This document shows, piece by piece, positions 7,019 through 15,271 of a stretch of 17,809 bases of DNA. Origin of the DNA: an uncultured Pseudomonadota bacterium. Lineage in GTDB: Bacteria > Pseudomonadota > Gammaproteobacteria > Methylococcales > Methylomonadaceae. The position numbers were made by a program, and so were the translations under genes. Each line of letters starts with the position of its first letter. The stretch's first letter is position 1. The stretch is taken from assembly GCA_903953455.1 (NCBI GenBank), contig CAJBJW010000073.1, positions 1-17,809 of the forward strand, in the 5' to 3' direction. The notes below the pieces were generated by a model. The model was not told the DNA's origin. It made no database searches and saw only the letters and a list, made by a program, of their open reading frames with translations.

Positions 7019-8449
7019 TTATATTTTTGAATAAACGTCAACATACTGCTCTGCACTGTTTTTCCATGAAAAATCAACACTCATTGCATTCACTTGTATT
7101 TGATGCCATATTTCCGGAAAACCATAAAACATAACTACACGTTTAATCGTTTCAAGTAACGCGCCTTCACTGGCTTCGTTAAACACAAATCCTGTTGCTG
7201 TTTTATCTGAAATGGTACTTGGTAGCGTATCAACGACTGTATCCGCAAGTCCGCCTGTTTTTCGTACAATAGGCAGCGTACCGTAGCGCTGGCTATACAT
7301 TTGATTTAAGCCACAAGGTTCAAATCGAGAAGGCATTAAAAACACATCCGCACCCGCTTCAATCAAATGAGCCAATGCCTCATCGTACCCTAACGTCAGA
7401 GATAATTTATTAGGGTTAGCCTGTGCAAATTCGCGTAATTGTTTTTCAAATCCTTTATCACCACTCCCCAGTAATACAAATTGAATCGGGAAAGTGAGCA
7501 TTTCGGATAAACACCCTAAAATCATATCAATGCCTTTTTGTTCCACAAGGCGACTAATTAAACCAATAAGCAATACATTTTCATCAACGGGCAAATTAAA
7601 ATGCGTTTGCAATGCTTTTTTGTTTTCTTTTTTATCCGCTAATGTATCAACACTGTAATTCTTAGCAATGAATGGATCGATTTGCGGATTCCAATCATCA
7701 TCAATGCCATTTATGATCCCAATTAAATCTTGATTACGATAAACGAGCAATCCTTCTAAACCATATCCCAATTCTGCTGTTTGGATATCTTGAGCGTATG
7801 TTGGACTAACTGTCGTAATTTTATCTGCATACGCAATACCCCCTTTAATAAATGAAATCATACTGAAAAACTCTAAGCCGTCAGGCGATAACAACTGACT
7901 GGGCAGTTGCAGCGTGGCTGCCATTAAACCGCTAAACAATCCTTGATAGGCTAAATTATGAATAGTAAATACAGTCGGCGGGCATTTGTATTCAAGTGAT
8001 AGCAATGCGGGAACCAAACCCGCTTGCCAATCATGACAATGAACCACATCAGCAGTCCAATCCAGTCCCGCGCGATTCATTGCGATTTCAATCGCAGCGC
8101 GACAAAATAAGGCAAAACGCTCCGCGTTATTACCGTATGCATTTCCCGCAAAATCCACATAAGGATTACCTGAAATATCAAAATATTCAGGACAATCCAC
8201 AAGCCAAATACATACGTCACTATCAGGTAGCATCGTTTCAAGCAAACGTACTGTATGCGTGCCAATTTTGAATAGACTGCGCTCAACTACGCGAGCAGTT
8301 ATTTTCAATCCATGATAGTTAGGGATAACTAATTTTACATCTTGCCCCGTTTGCGCAAGCGCTTTAGGCAAACTGTTTGATACATCAGCAAGTCCACCCG
8401 TTTTGATGAGTGGATACACTTCACTTGTCACAAAAAGTATTTTCTTCAT
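7019..8449 (-). CDS. glgA: Glycogen synthase (ADP-glucose-dependent)
   Basis: 476 residues, within one residue of E. coli GlgA (477). It extends alpha-1,4-glucan chains from ADP-glucose in the cytoplasm. The GT5 family N-terminal KTGGLADV loop (Lys16) binds ADP-glucose. Other marks are HCHDWQAGLVPALL, FTIHNLAYQG, GLISRLVEQKG (~296-306), and PSRFEPCGLNQ with Glu377 at the same position as the E. coli active-site Glu377, followed by RKTGGLADTV. The ATG at 8449 has AAAGG five bases upstream. It lies 23 bases after glgB on the same strand, so glgB-glgA form an operon. No residue expected for catalysis is missing. Confidence 0.98.
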   Translation of the reverse strand: MKKILFVTSEVYPLIKTGGLADVSNSLPKALAQTGQDVKLVIPNYHGLKITARVVERSLFKIGTHTVRLLETMLPDSDVCIWLVDCPEYFDISGNPYVDFAGNAYGNNAERFALFCRAAIEIAMNRAGLDWTADVVHCHDWQAGLVPALLSLEYKCPPTVFTIHNLAYQGLFSGLMAATLQLPSQLLSPDGLEFFSMISFIKGGIAYADKITTVSPTYAQDIQTAELGYGLEGLLVYRNQDLIGIINGIDDDWNPQIDPFIAKNYSVDTLADKKENKKALQTHFNLPVDENVLLIGLISRLVEQKGIDMILGCLSEMLTFPIQFVLLGSGDKGFEKQLREFAQANPNKLSLTLGYDEALAHLIEAGADVFLMPSRFEPCGLNQMYSQRYGTLPIVRKTGGLADTVVDTLPSTISDKTATGFVFNEASEGALLETIKRVVMFYGFPEIWHQIQVNAMSVDFSWKNSAEQYVDVYSKI

Positions 8450-8472
8450 AAAAGCCTTTATTATCTATTCCC

Positions 8473-10665
8473 TTAAATTTTTAAAATAATCGCGCCCAGT
8501 GGTGGTAGTGTCAACTTTAACGAATGGGTCTGATTCATCCATGGTTCATCAGTAGTTTGTACATTTCCATTGCCTGTATTTGTTCCCGCATAATAATGCG
8601 AATCAGAATTAAATATTTCACGATAAACGCCATTTTGCGGCACACCAATATGATAATCTTCACGAACCATCGGCGTAAAGTTAAGCACAATAATCAGGTG
8701 TGAATGACCGTGTTTTCGCTGAAAACACAAAACCGATTGTTGCACATCATTACAATCAATCCACTCAAAACCTTGTTGCTCAAAGTCATGGCGATTAAGC
8801 GCAGGTTCGTTTTTATAAAGATGATTTAAGTCTTTAACGAGCGACTGCACGCCGCTATGCAGCGGGTAATTTAAAATATACCAATCAAGCGTTTTATTTG
8901 CATTCCATTCAGTGCCCTGCCCGATTTCATTCCCCATAAACAATAATTTTTTACCGGGATAAACAAACATAAACGTATAGAGCAAACGCAAATTCGCAAA
9001 ACGTTGCCACTCATCTCCACACATTTTATTGAGCATGGAGCCTTTGCCATGCACTACTTCATCATGTGAAAAAGGCAGGGTGAAATTTTCAGTAAACGCG
9101 TAGAGCATTCCAAACGTCAACTGATTATGATGATATTGACGATGAATGGGATCTTGCTGCATATACGCTAAAACGTCATGCATCCAGCCCATATTCCACT
9201 TCATTGAAAAGCCTAGCCCACCCGCCCATGTTGGACGGGTAACTTGTGGCCATGAAGTCGATTCTTCCGCCATAATCACCGTACCTGGATGCTGCTGATG
9301 CGTAATGGTATTTAACTCACGGAAAAAATCAATCGCTTCTAAATTTTCATTTCCACCATAACAATTAGGCACCCAATCATTGGCTTCGCGCGAATAATCG
9401 AGATAGAGCATCGAGGCTACCGCATCTACGCGCAGGCCATCAAGGTGATATTCCTCTAGCCAAAAAACAGCACTGGCGAGCAAGAAGTTACGTACTTCAT
9501 TGCGCCCGTAATTATAAATAAGCGTTCCCCAGTCACGATGCTCGCCTTTACGTGGATCTTCATGCTCATATAATGCGCTACCATCAAATCGCGCTAAAGC
9601 AAAATTGTCTTTTGGGAAATGCGCTGGTACCCAGTCAAGAATTACGCCTATATCGTTTTGATGACAATAATCAATGAAATAGCGGAAATCATCTGGCGTA
9701 CCAAAACGACTCGTTGGCGCAAAATACCCAGTGGTTTGATATCCCCACGAATCATCAAGCGGATGCTCCGTAATCGGAAGCAACTCAATGTGCGTAAACC
9801 CTAATTGCTTAACGTAATCCACTAACTGCGATGCAATATCGCGGTAATTTAAAAAATGCCCCTCAGCATCACGTCGCCATGAACCTAAATGCACTTCATA
9901 AATTGACATCGGTTGGTGGAGCCAATCATATTGAGCACGCTGTTTTAGCCACGCATCATCGCGCCATGTATAGGTTTGACTATCCACAACAACTGCGGCC
10001 GTTTTGGGGCGATATTCAAATTGCTGACCATAGGGATCTGTTTTAACCATAATTTCACCACTGGCTCGGTTAAGCAATTCAAACTTGTAAAAGGTACCTG
10101 CGCTTAATTGCGGAATAAATAATTCCCAAATTCCACCACCACCTAAACTGCGCATAGGATGACAACGCCCATCCCATCGATTAAAATCACCAACAACACT
10201 CACTCTACCCGCATTAGGTGCCCAAACGGCAAATAAAACTCCATCAATACCGTCGGCAGTATGCAAATGGGCACCGAGTTTTTGATAAATATGCCAATGT
10301 TTCCCTTCACCAAATAAATGTAAATCAAATTCAGGAAGTTGCACGCCAAAATCATAAGGATCGTATGTTTCGTGGTGCTCACCCTCTTTATCTACCCAAG
10401 AAATGGCATAATGAGGAGGGAGCTCGCCTTTTTTTGCCATATACTCAAAGAAATCAGAGCCTTCAATTCGCGGAATATCTATATTATTATGAGTAAAACT
10501 AACCGCTTGTGCATAAGGCAAATAAATTCGCACATGAATTTTATTGTGTTTGGGATGACGACCTAATATACAAAAAGGATTATGATGCTGAGCAGCAGCA
10601 ATTTTCATTAAATCTGAATCTAAAACAGATTTTTCAGTTAAGGTGTCGGGAGATTGCTTTTTCAC
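8473..10665 (-). CDS. glgB: 1,4-alpha-glucan branching enzyme
   Basis: 730 residues against 728 in E. coli. It cuts alpha-1,4 chains and re-attaches them in alpha-1,6 linkage to make glycogen branches. Domain order: N-terminal module (~20-115), CBM48-like module with FAVWAPNAGRVSVVGDFN (~145-162), GH13 barrel from about 250, C-terminal beta domain from about 620. Catalytic residues by alignment: nucleophile Asp414 (GLRVDAV), acid/base Glu467 (MAEES) and Asp535 (FSHDEVVHGKG), all offset by nine from E. coli Asp405, Glu458 and Asp526. The start codon is GTG (10663-10665) with AGAGG nine bases upstream. It is divergent from glgC across 96 bases, and glgA follows directly. Confidence 0.98.
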   Translation of the reverse strand: MKKQSPDTLTEKSVLDSDLMKIAAAQHHNPFCILGRHPKHNKIHVRIYLPYAQAVSFTHNNIDIPRIEGSDFFEYMAKKGELPPHYAISWVDKEGEHHETYDPYDFGVQLPEFDLHLFGEGKHWHIYQKLGAHLHTADGIDGVLFAVWAPNAGRVSVVGDFNRWDGRCHPMRSLGGGGIWELFIPQLSAGTFYKFELLNRASGEIMVKTDPYGQQFEYRPKTAAVVVDSQTYTWRDDAWLKQRAQYDWLHQPMSIYEVHLGSWRRDAEGHFLNYRDIASQLVDYVKQLGFTHIELLPITEHPLDDSWGYQTTGYFAPTSRFGTPDDFRYFIDYCHQNDIGVILDWVPAHFPKDNFALARFDGSALYEHEDPRKGEHRDWGTLIYNYGRNEVRNFLLASAVFWLEEYHLDGLRVDAVASMLYLDYSREANDWVPNCYGGNENLEAIDFFRELNTITHQQHPGTVIMAEESTSWPQVTRPTWAGGLGFSMKWNMGWMHDVLAYMQQDPIHRQYHHNQLTFGMLYAFTENFTLPFSHDEVVHGKGSMLNKMCGDEWQRFANLRLLYTFMFVYPGKKLLFMGNEIGQGTEWNANKTLDWYILNYPLHSGVQSLVKDLNHLYKNEPALNRHDFEQQGFEWIDCNDVQQSVLCFQRKHGHSHLIIVLNFTPMVREDYHIGVPQNGVYREIFNSDSHYYAGTNTGNGNVQTTDEPWMNQTHSLKLTLPPLGAIILKI

Positions 10666-10761
10666 TAGGAATAGCCTCTATGTAGTAGGATAATGTTTGT
10701 GAAGTTTAGCAAACTAAAAAAAAGTTGGGTATCTATATCAAAAATTATAGGAGATTTAAAC
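10666..10761. promoter_or_regulatory. Divergent glgB/glgC control region with a 13-bp palindrome and CRP-like half-site
   Basis: All initiation signals for both glycogen operons must lie in or near these 96 bases. AGTTT-AGC-AAACT (10703-10715) is a perfect inverted repeat. Overlapping it, TGTGA-AGTTTA-GCAAA (10698-10713) matches the CRP half-sites at 8 of 10, centred about 41 bases before a possible start near 10746 that would follow TATATC (10734-10739). The glgC ribosome site AGGAG is at 10749-10753. No strong -35 is visible on either strand. Low certainty. Confidence 0.4.
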
Positions 10762-12042
10762 ATGTCGACATCACATGATTCGCATACTGATCGTTTTATC
10801 AGTCAACTCACACGTAATACTATTGCGCTTATTTTAGCGGGTGGACGTGGGTCGCGTTTAAAGGACATGACGGACTGGAGAGCAAAACCGGCCGTGCCTT
10901 TTGGTGGGAAGTTCCGCATTATTGATTTTCCTTTATCAAATTGTGTCAACTCAGGCATCCGTAAAATTGGTATTCTCACTCAATACAAATCTGACTCACT
11001 CATTCGCCATATTCAGCAAGGCTGGGGTTTTTTACGTGGTGAGTTTGGTGAATACGTTGATTTAATGCCTGCGCAACAACGCCACAGCGAAGACTCATGG
11101 TACAAAGGGACTGCTGACGCCATTTATCAAAATATTGATATTTTGCGCAGTCGCCAACCAGAGCATATTTTAGTGCTGGCAGGCGATCATATTTATAAAA
11201 TGGATTACGGCGCAATGCTTGCCGATCACGTAGCAAAACGTGCCGATTTAACTATTGGTTGCATTGAAGTTTCTCTCGAAGATGCCAGTGCCTTTGGCGT
11301 CATGGACATTGATGATTATCGTCGTGTACGTGCTTTTGTTGAAAAACCTGAAAATCCACCCATTATGCCCGGTCGTACTGACACAGCACTGGCATCCATG
11401 GGGATTTATATTTTCAATGCAGATTTTCTATTTGATCAACTCATTAAAGATGCGGACTGCGATCTGTCAACGCACGATTTTGGAAAAGACATTATTCCTG
11501 CGGTGATTGATACCCACCTTGTGAATGCGTATCCTTTCCTAAATCTACAAAGTGGACAGCAAAGTTACTGGCGCGATGTAGGTACCATCGACTCCTATTG
11601 GGCAGCCAATATGGAACTCATTGGCGTCAAACCCGATTTAAATTTATATGATAAAAAATGGCCCATTTGGACGTATCAAGAACAAACGCCCCCCGCAAAA
11701 TTTGTTTTTGATGAAGAAGATCGTCGTGGCGTTGCCATTGATTCCATGATTTCAGGTGGCTCAGTTGTGTCGGGTGCGACAGTGCGTCATTCGTTATTAT
11801 TTTCGAATGTTCGCGTCAATTCATACACTACATTGCAAGACTGCGTTGTTCTACCTGAAGTCAATATTGGACGCTATTGCCGCATTACCAAAGCAATTAT
11901 CGAAAAAGGCTGCGATATTCCTGAAGGCACCATAATTGGTGAAGATCCCGTTTCTGATGCGCAGCGTTTTCATGTAAGCCCTGGAGGCGTTATTCTTGTG
12001 ACACCAGAAATGTTTGGTGTAAGAAGGCATTATGTTAGATAA
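10762..12042 (+). CDS. glgC: Glucose-1-phosphate adenylyltransferase (ADP-glucose pyrophosphorylase)
   Basis: 426 residues from the ATG at 10762, chosen for AGGAG nine bases upstream and for its match to family N-termini; an upstream in-frame ATG at 10693 lacks both. It makes ADP-glucose from ATP and glucose-1-phosphate, the committed step of bacterial glycogen synthesis. The nucleotidyltransferase loop LAGGRGSRL is at 25-33, the catalytic Asp142 is in AGDHIYK, and Lys195 (FVEKP) matches the E. coli glucose-1-phosphate site. A left-handed beta-helix domain follows from ~300, ending in ILVTPEMF. Position 39, the Lys that binds fructose-1,6-bisphosphate in E. coli, is Trp here (TDWRAKPAVPF), so allosteric control may differ. 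Its last 11 bases overlap the next gene. Confidence 0.98.
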   Translation: MSTSHDSHTDRFISQLTRNTIALILAGGRGSRLKDMTDWRAKPAVPFGGKFRIIDFPLSNCVNSGIRKIGILTQYKSDSLIRHIQQGWGFLRGEFGEYVDLMPAQQRHSEDSWYKGTADAIYQNIDILRSRQPEHILVLAGDHIYKMDYGAMLADHVAKRADLTIGCIEVSLEDASAFGVMDIDDYRRVRAFVEKPENPPIMPGRTDTALASMGIYIFNADFLFDQLIKDADCDLSTHDFGKDIIPAVIDTHLVNAYPFLNLQSGQQSYWRDVGTIDSYWAANMELIGVKPDLNLYDKKWPIWTYQEQTPPAKFVFDEEDRRGVAIDSMISGGSVVSGATVRHSLLFSNVRVNSYTTLQDCVVLPEVNIGRYCRITKAIIEKGCDIPEGTIIGEDPVSDAQRFHVSPGGVILVTPEMFGVRRHYVR

Positions 12043-13714
12043 TAAATTGAAATTAGTTTTTTGTTGGCACATGCACCAACCCGAATATCGCAATTTGCAA
12101 TCGGGTGAATTCAAATTACCTTGGACGTATTTGCATGTCATTAAAGACTATGTGGATATGGCCGCTCATCTGGAAGCGGCACCTGACGCAAAAGTGGTTG
12201 TTAATTTCGCGCCTATTTTACTTGAGCAAATTGAAGAGTACGCAAGGCAAATCAACAGTTATTTGCATGATAAAACACCCTTTACCGATCCGTTGCTGTT
12301 CGCTTTAGCGGATAATGCTGGCATTACCTCCATGCCATTAAAAATAATTCAAGACTGTCTGCGCGCGAATCGTGAACGTCAAATTAATCGTTATCCACAA
12401 TTTAAACATTTAGTTGAAACAGCGGAACTGCTTATAGAAAAAGACATCACGCATTACGCTAATGTGCAATTCGTTGTTGATTTATTGATGTGGTATAACC
12501 TAGCGTGGCTGGGTGAAACCGTTAAATTATCCGACGCTCGCGCACAGCGTTTACTTGAACAAGGCTCAAATTATACTCACGCTGATCGACTTGAAATGCT
12601 CGACATTATCGCAGATCAACTCTCACACGTTTTAGGCCGCTATAAAAAATTGGCTCAAAAAGGGCAAATTGAATTATCGGTAACGCCCTACGCGCACCCT
12701 ATCATGCCACTTATGCTGGATTTGAATTCCACGCATGAAGCCATGCCATCCGCGCCATTGCCTGAACTTTCCGCCTATCCCGATGGCGAGGCACGAGTGA
12801 TTTGGCATCTACAAAAAGGCGTTCAAGTTTTTAAACGCTTTTTTGGATTTGAACCGAAAGGGTGCTGGCCTTCAGAAGGTGCGATAAGTGAGGAAACGCT
12901 GAAAATTTTAGATAATTTTGGTTTTCAATGGGCGGCAAGTGGTGGCTCAGTACTCGGAAACAGTTTAAATTGCAGTGAAAATACGCGTCCCGAAAGTACT
13001 TATCATCCTTTCACCCTTAAAAAAGGCAAGCTGAATTGTTTTTTTCGTGATGATGGTCTGTCTGATTTAATTGGTTTTCAATATTCAAAATGGCATGGTG
13101 ATGATGCAGTAAGTGATTTAATTACGCATTTAGAAGCCATTGCGGATCGCAAAATTCCCGATGCAGTTGTCTCCATTATTATGGATGGTGAAAATGCATG
13201 GGAGTATTTCCCCGAAAATGGTATTTATTTTTTAAGTGCACTTTATAAACGATTAAGTCATCACCCAAAAATTCAACTCACCACCTTTTCAGAATGTATC
13301 AATCAAAAAGTGGAAGCAAAACCATTAAATAAACTCATTGCGGGAAGTTGGGTATATGGCACGTTTTCAACATGGATTGGTGACACAGATAAAAATCGTG
13401 GCTGGGATATGTTAGGTGATGCGAAAAAAATGTTTGATCGCGTCATGCTAAAAAATGTGGATATGGATGCGGCTTTGCGTGAAAAAGCCATTTTGCAACT
13501 TGCTGTTTGCGAAGGTTCAGATTGGTTTTGGTGGTTTGGCGACTACAATCCAAATGATGCGGTAAGTAGCTTTGAAAAACAGTTTCGTTTAAATTTAGCG
13601 AATTTATATTATTTACTCGGCGAAGAACCTCCCGCCTACTTATCCCTTTCCTTCACACAAGGTTCAGGTTCACCAGCCATGGGCGGCACGATGCGCCATG
13701 GAACAGAACATTAA
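12032..13714 (+). CDS. Glycoside hydrolase family 57 alpha-glucan-acting enzyme
   Basis: 560 residues. GH57 marks in order: HMHQPEYR (13-20, region 1 HQP), GQIELSVTPYAHP (211-223, region 2), CWPSEGAISEE (278-288, region 3, candidate nucleophile Glu282), and MDGENAWEYF (384-393, region 4, candidate acid/base Asp385). GH57 covers alpha-amylases, amylopullulanases, 4-alpha-glucanotransferases and branching enzymes; the sequence alone does not separate these. With glgB already present, a debranching, trimming or glucanotransferase role in glycogen turnover is the likely reading. There is no signal peptide, so it is cytoplasmic. Its ATG overlaps the glgC stop region by 11 bases with AAGAAGG inside glgC, suggesting translational coupling to ADP-glucose synthesis. 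Confidence 0.92.
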   Translation: MLDNKLKLVFCWHMHQPEYRNLQSGEFKLPWTYLHVIKDYVDMAAHLEAAPDAKVVVNFAPILLEQIEEYARQINSYLHDKTPFTDPLLFALADNAGITSMPLKIIQDCLRANRERQINRYPQFKHLVETAELLIEKDITHYANVQFVVDLLMWYNLAWLGETVKLSDARAQRLLEQGSNYTHADRLEMLDIIADQLSHVLGRYKKLAQKGQIELSVTPYAHPIMPLMLDLNSTHEAMPSAPLPELSAYPDGEARVIWHLQKGVQVFKRFFGFEPKGCWPSEGAISEETLKILDNFGFQWAASGGSVLGNSLNCSENTRPESTYHPFTLKKGKLNCFFRDDGLSDLIGFQYSKWHGDDAVSDLITHLEAIADRKIPDAVVSIIMDGENAWEYFPENGIYFLSALYKRLSHHPKIQLTTFSECINQKVEAKPLNKLIAGSWVYGTFSTWIGDTDKNRGWDMLGDAKKMFDRVMLKNVDMDAALREKAILQLAVCEGSDWFWWFGDYNPNDAVSSFEKQFRLNLANLYYLLGEEPPAYLSLSFTQGSGSPAMGGTMRHGTEH

Positions 13715-13726
13715 AGTGAATGGAAT

Positions 13727-15211
13727 ATGAAAGCCAATATTAATCAACGTCGCGCAGGAGTTTTACTCCATATAACCTCGCTACCAAGTAGGAATTTAGG
13801 AAAAGACGCTTACGCTTTTATCGATTTTCTACATGAATGCGGAGCAAGTGTGTGGCAAGTTCTCCCACTAGGCATTACACACGAAGATAATTCACCTTAT
13901 CAATCGCTTTCAGCGCATGCAGGCAACACCGCATTAGTGAATCTGAATTATTTAGTCACCCAAGGGTGGCTTACTGAAACGGAATGTTGCGAAGAAAAAA
14001 CGTGTCATCGAAATACGCATTTTTGGCGTCAATGTTTATTTACAAAAGCATTTGAAAACTTTCAGCAGCATGCGTCAAATGAGGAACAAACCGCTTTCGC
14101 CACCTTTTGCAAAACTCATCATTATTGGTTAGATGATTTTGCACTTTTTAGTGTTTTGCGTGAGAAATTCAATCAACAAAGCTGGAATACGTGGCCAATT
14201 GAATTTAAGAACCGCAATCTCGCTGCATTAAACGATATCCGATTCTTCTCGCAAGGCGCAATCAATACCGTAAAATTTGAACAATATATTTTCTTCAAGC
14301 AATGGTCGGCATTAAAAAATTACGCAAACGAGCGAGGCGTTTTATTATTTGGGGATTTACCCATTTTTGTTTCTTATGATAGCGTTGACGTCTGGGCAAA
14401 CCGAAAAGTATTCAAGCTAAATGACGAAGGTGAAATGTCAGTGGTTGCCGGAGTTCCACCTGATTATTTTTCGCAAACAGGTCAACGCTGGGGAAATCCG
14501 CATTATGAATGGACTTATTTGCAATCGACTGGATTTAACTGGTGGATTGAACGTATGCAAACACAATCTGCATTATTTGATATTGTCAGAATAGATCACT
14601 TTCGAGGACTTGAAGCCGCATGGGAAATTCCAGCGAATGAACCAACTGCAATAAATGGCCAATGGGTAAAAGCAGGTGGAGAAGCGCTATTAAGTGCTAT
14701 TTTCATGAAGTTTCAAGATATTACGCTTGTAGCTGAAGATTTAGGTGTGATTACGCCTGAAGTGGATGCACTGAGAATGAAATTTAATTTAGCGGGAATG
14801 AAGATTTTACAATTCGCCTTTAGTGGTGAATCGGATAATCCTTATTTACCAGAAAATCATACAGTTAATAGCGTGGTTTACACGGGAACACATGATAATG
14901 ACACCACGTTAGGTTGGCTAGACTCACTGACGCCTCAGCAACGCATATATATCAGTACCAAACTTGCAGTCGACGAAAATGCGATCCCTTCCGCGCTGGT
15001 ACAATGTACATTGGCATCCATTGCTGAATTGGCTATTGTACCTATGCAAGATATTTTAGAGCTGGACGGATCGCATCGCATGAATACACCCGGTACAACT
15101 GAAAATAATTGGCTGTGGCATTTCCAATGGAAACAATTATCAAGTAAATATGTCACGCAATTTACACGACTGATTGAACAATCTAATCGACAATGCCGAA
15201 AAAAAGATTAA
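13727..15211 (+). CDS. malQ: 4-alpha-glucanotransferase (amylomaltase, GH77)
   Basis: 494 residues, the short type typified by Thermus amylomaltase and plant DPE1 rather than the ~690-residue E. coli MalQ. It transfers alpha-1,4-glucan segments between maltodextrins and can release glucose. Marks: GVLLHITSLPS (11-21), WQVLPLGITHEDNSPYQS (43-60), and the catalytic triad Asp290 (RIDHFRG, nucleophile), Glu337 (VAEDLG, acid/base) and Asp390 (TGTHDNDT). It starts 12 bases after the GH57 gene, so it is probably the third gene of the glgC operon. Likely job here: recycling short maltodextrins released during glycogen trimming. No maltose transport genes are nearby. Confidence 0.97.
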   Translation: MKANINQRRAGVLLHITSLPSRNLGKDAYAFIDFLHECGASVWQVLPLGITHEDNSPYQSLSAHAGNTALVNLNYLVTQGWLTETECCEEKTCHRNTHFWRQCLFTKAFENFQQHASNEEQTAFATFCKTHHYWLDDFALFSVLREKFNQQSWNTWPIEFKNRNLAALNDIRFFSQGAINTVKFEQYIFFKQWSALKNYANERGVLLFGDLPIFVSYDSVDVWANRKVFKLNDEGEMSVVAGVPPDYFSQTGQRWGNPHYEWTYLQSTGFNWWIERMQTQSALFDIVRIDHFRGLEAAWEIPANEPTAINGQWVKAGGEALLSAIFMKFQDITLVAEDLGVITPEVDALRMKFNLAGMKILQFAFSGESDNPYLPENHTVNSVVYTGTHDNDTTLGWLDSLTPQQRIYISTKLAVDENAIPSALVQCTLASIAELAIVPMQDILELDGSHRMNTPGTTENNWLWHFQWKQLSSKYVTQFTRLIEQSNRQCRKKD

Positions 15212-15271
15212 TCTGCCTTCTCGATAAATCAAAATACGTCTAATTATTATTAATAACCTTAAAAAATTATA

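Noticed and set aside
10693..10761. Upstream in-frame extension of glgC (start at 10693)
   Set aside because: Lacks a ribosome site and family similarity, whereas ATG 10762 has AGGAG at proper spacing and matches E. coli GlgC residue numbering exactly.
7019..15211. The glycogen locus as an undescribed system
   Set aside because: All enzymes belong to well-known families with intact catalytic residues; only the coupling and the GlgC site difference are notable.
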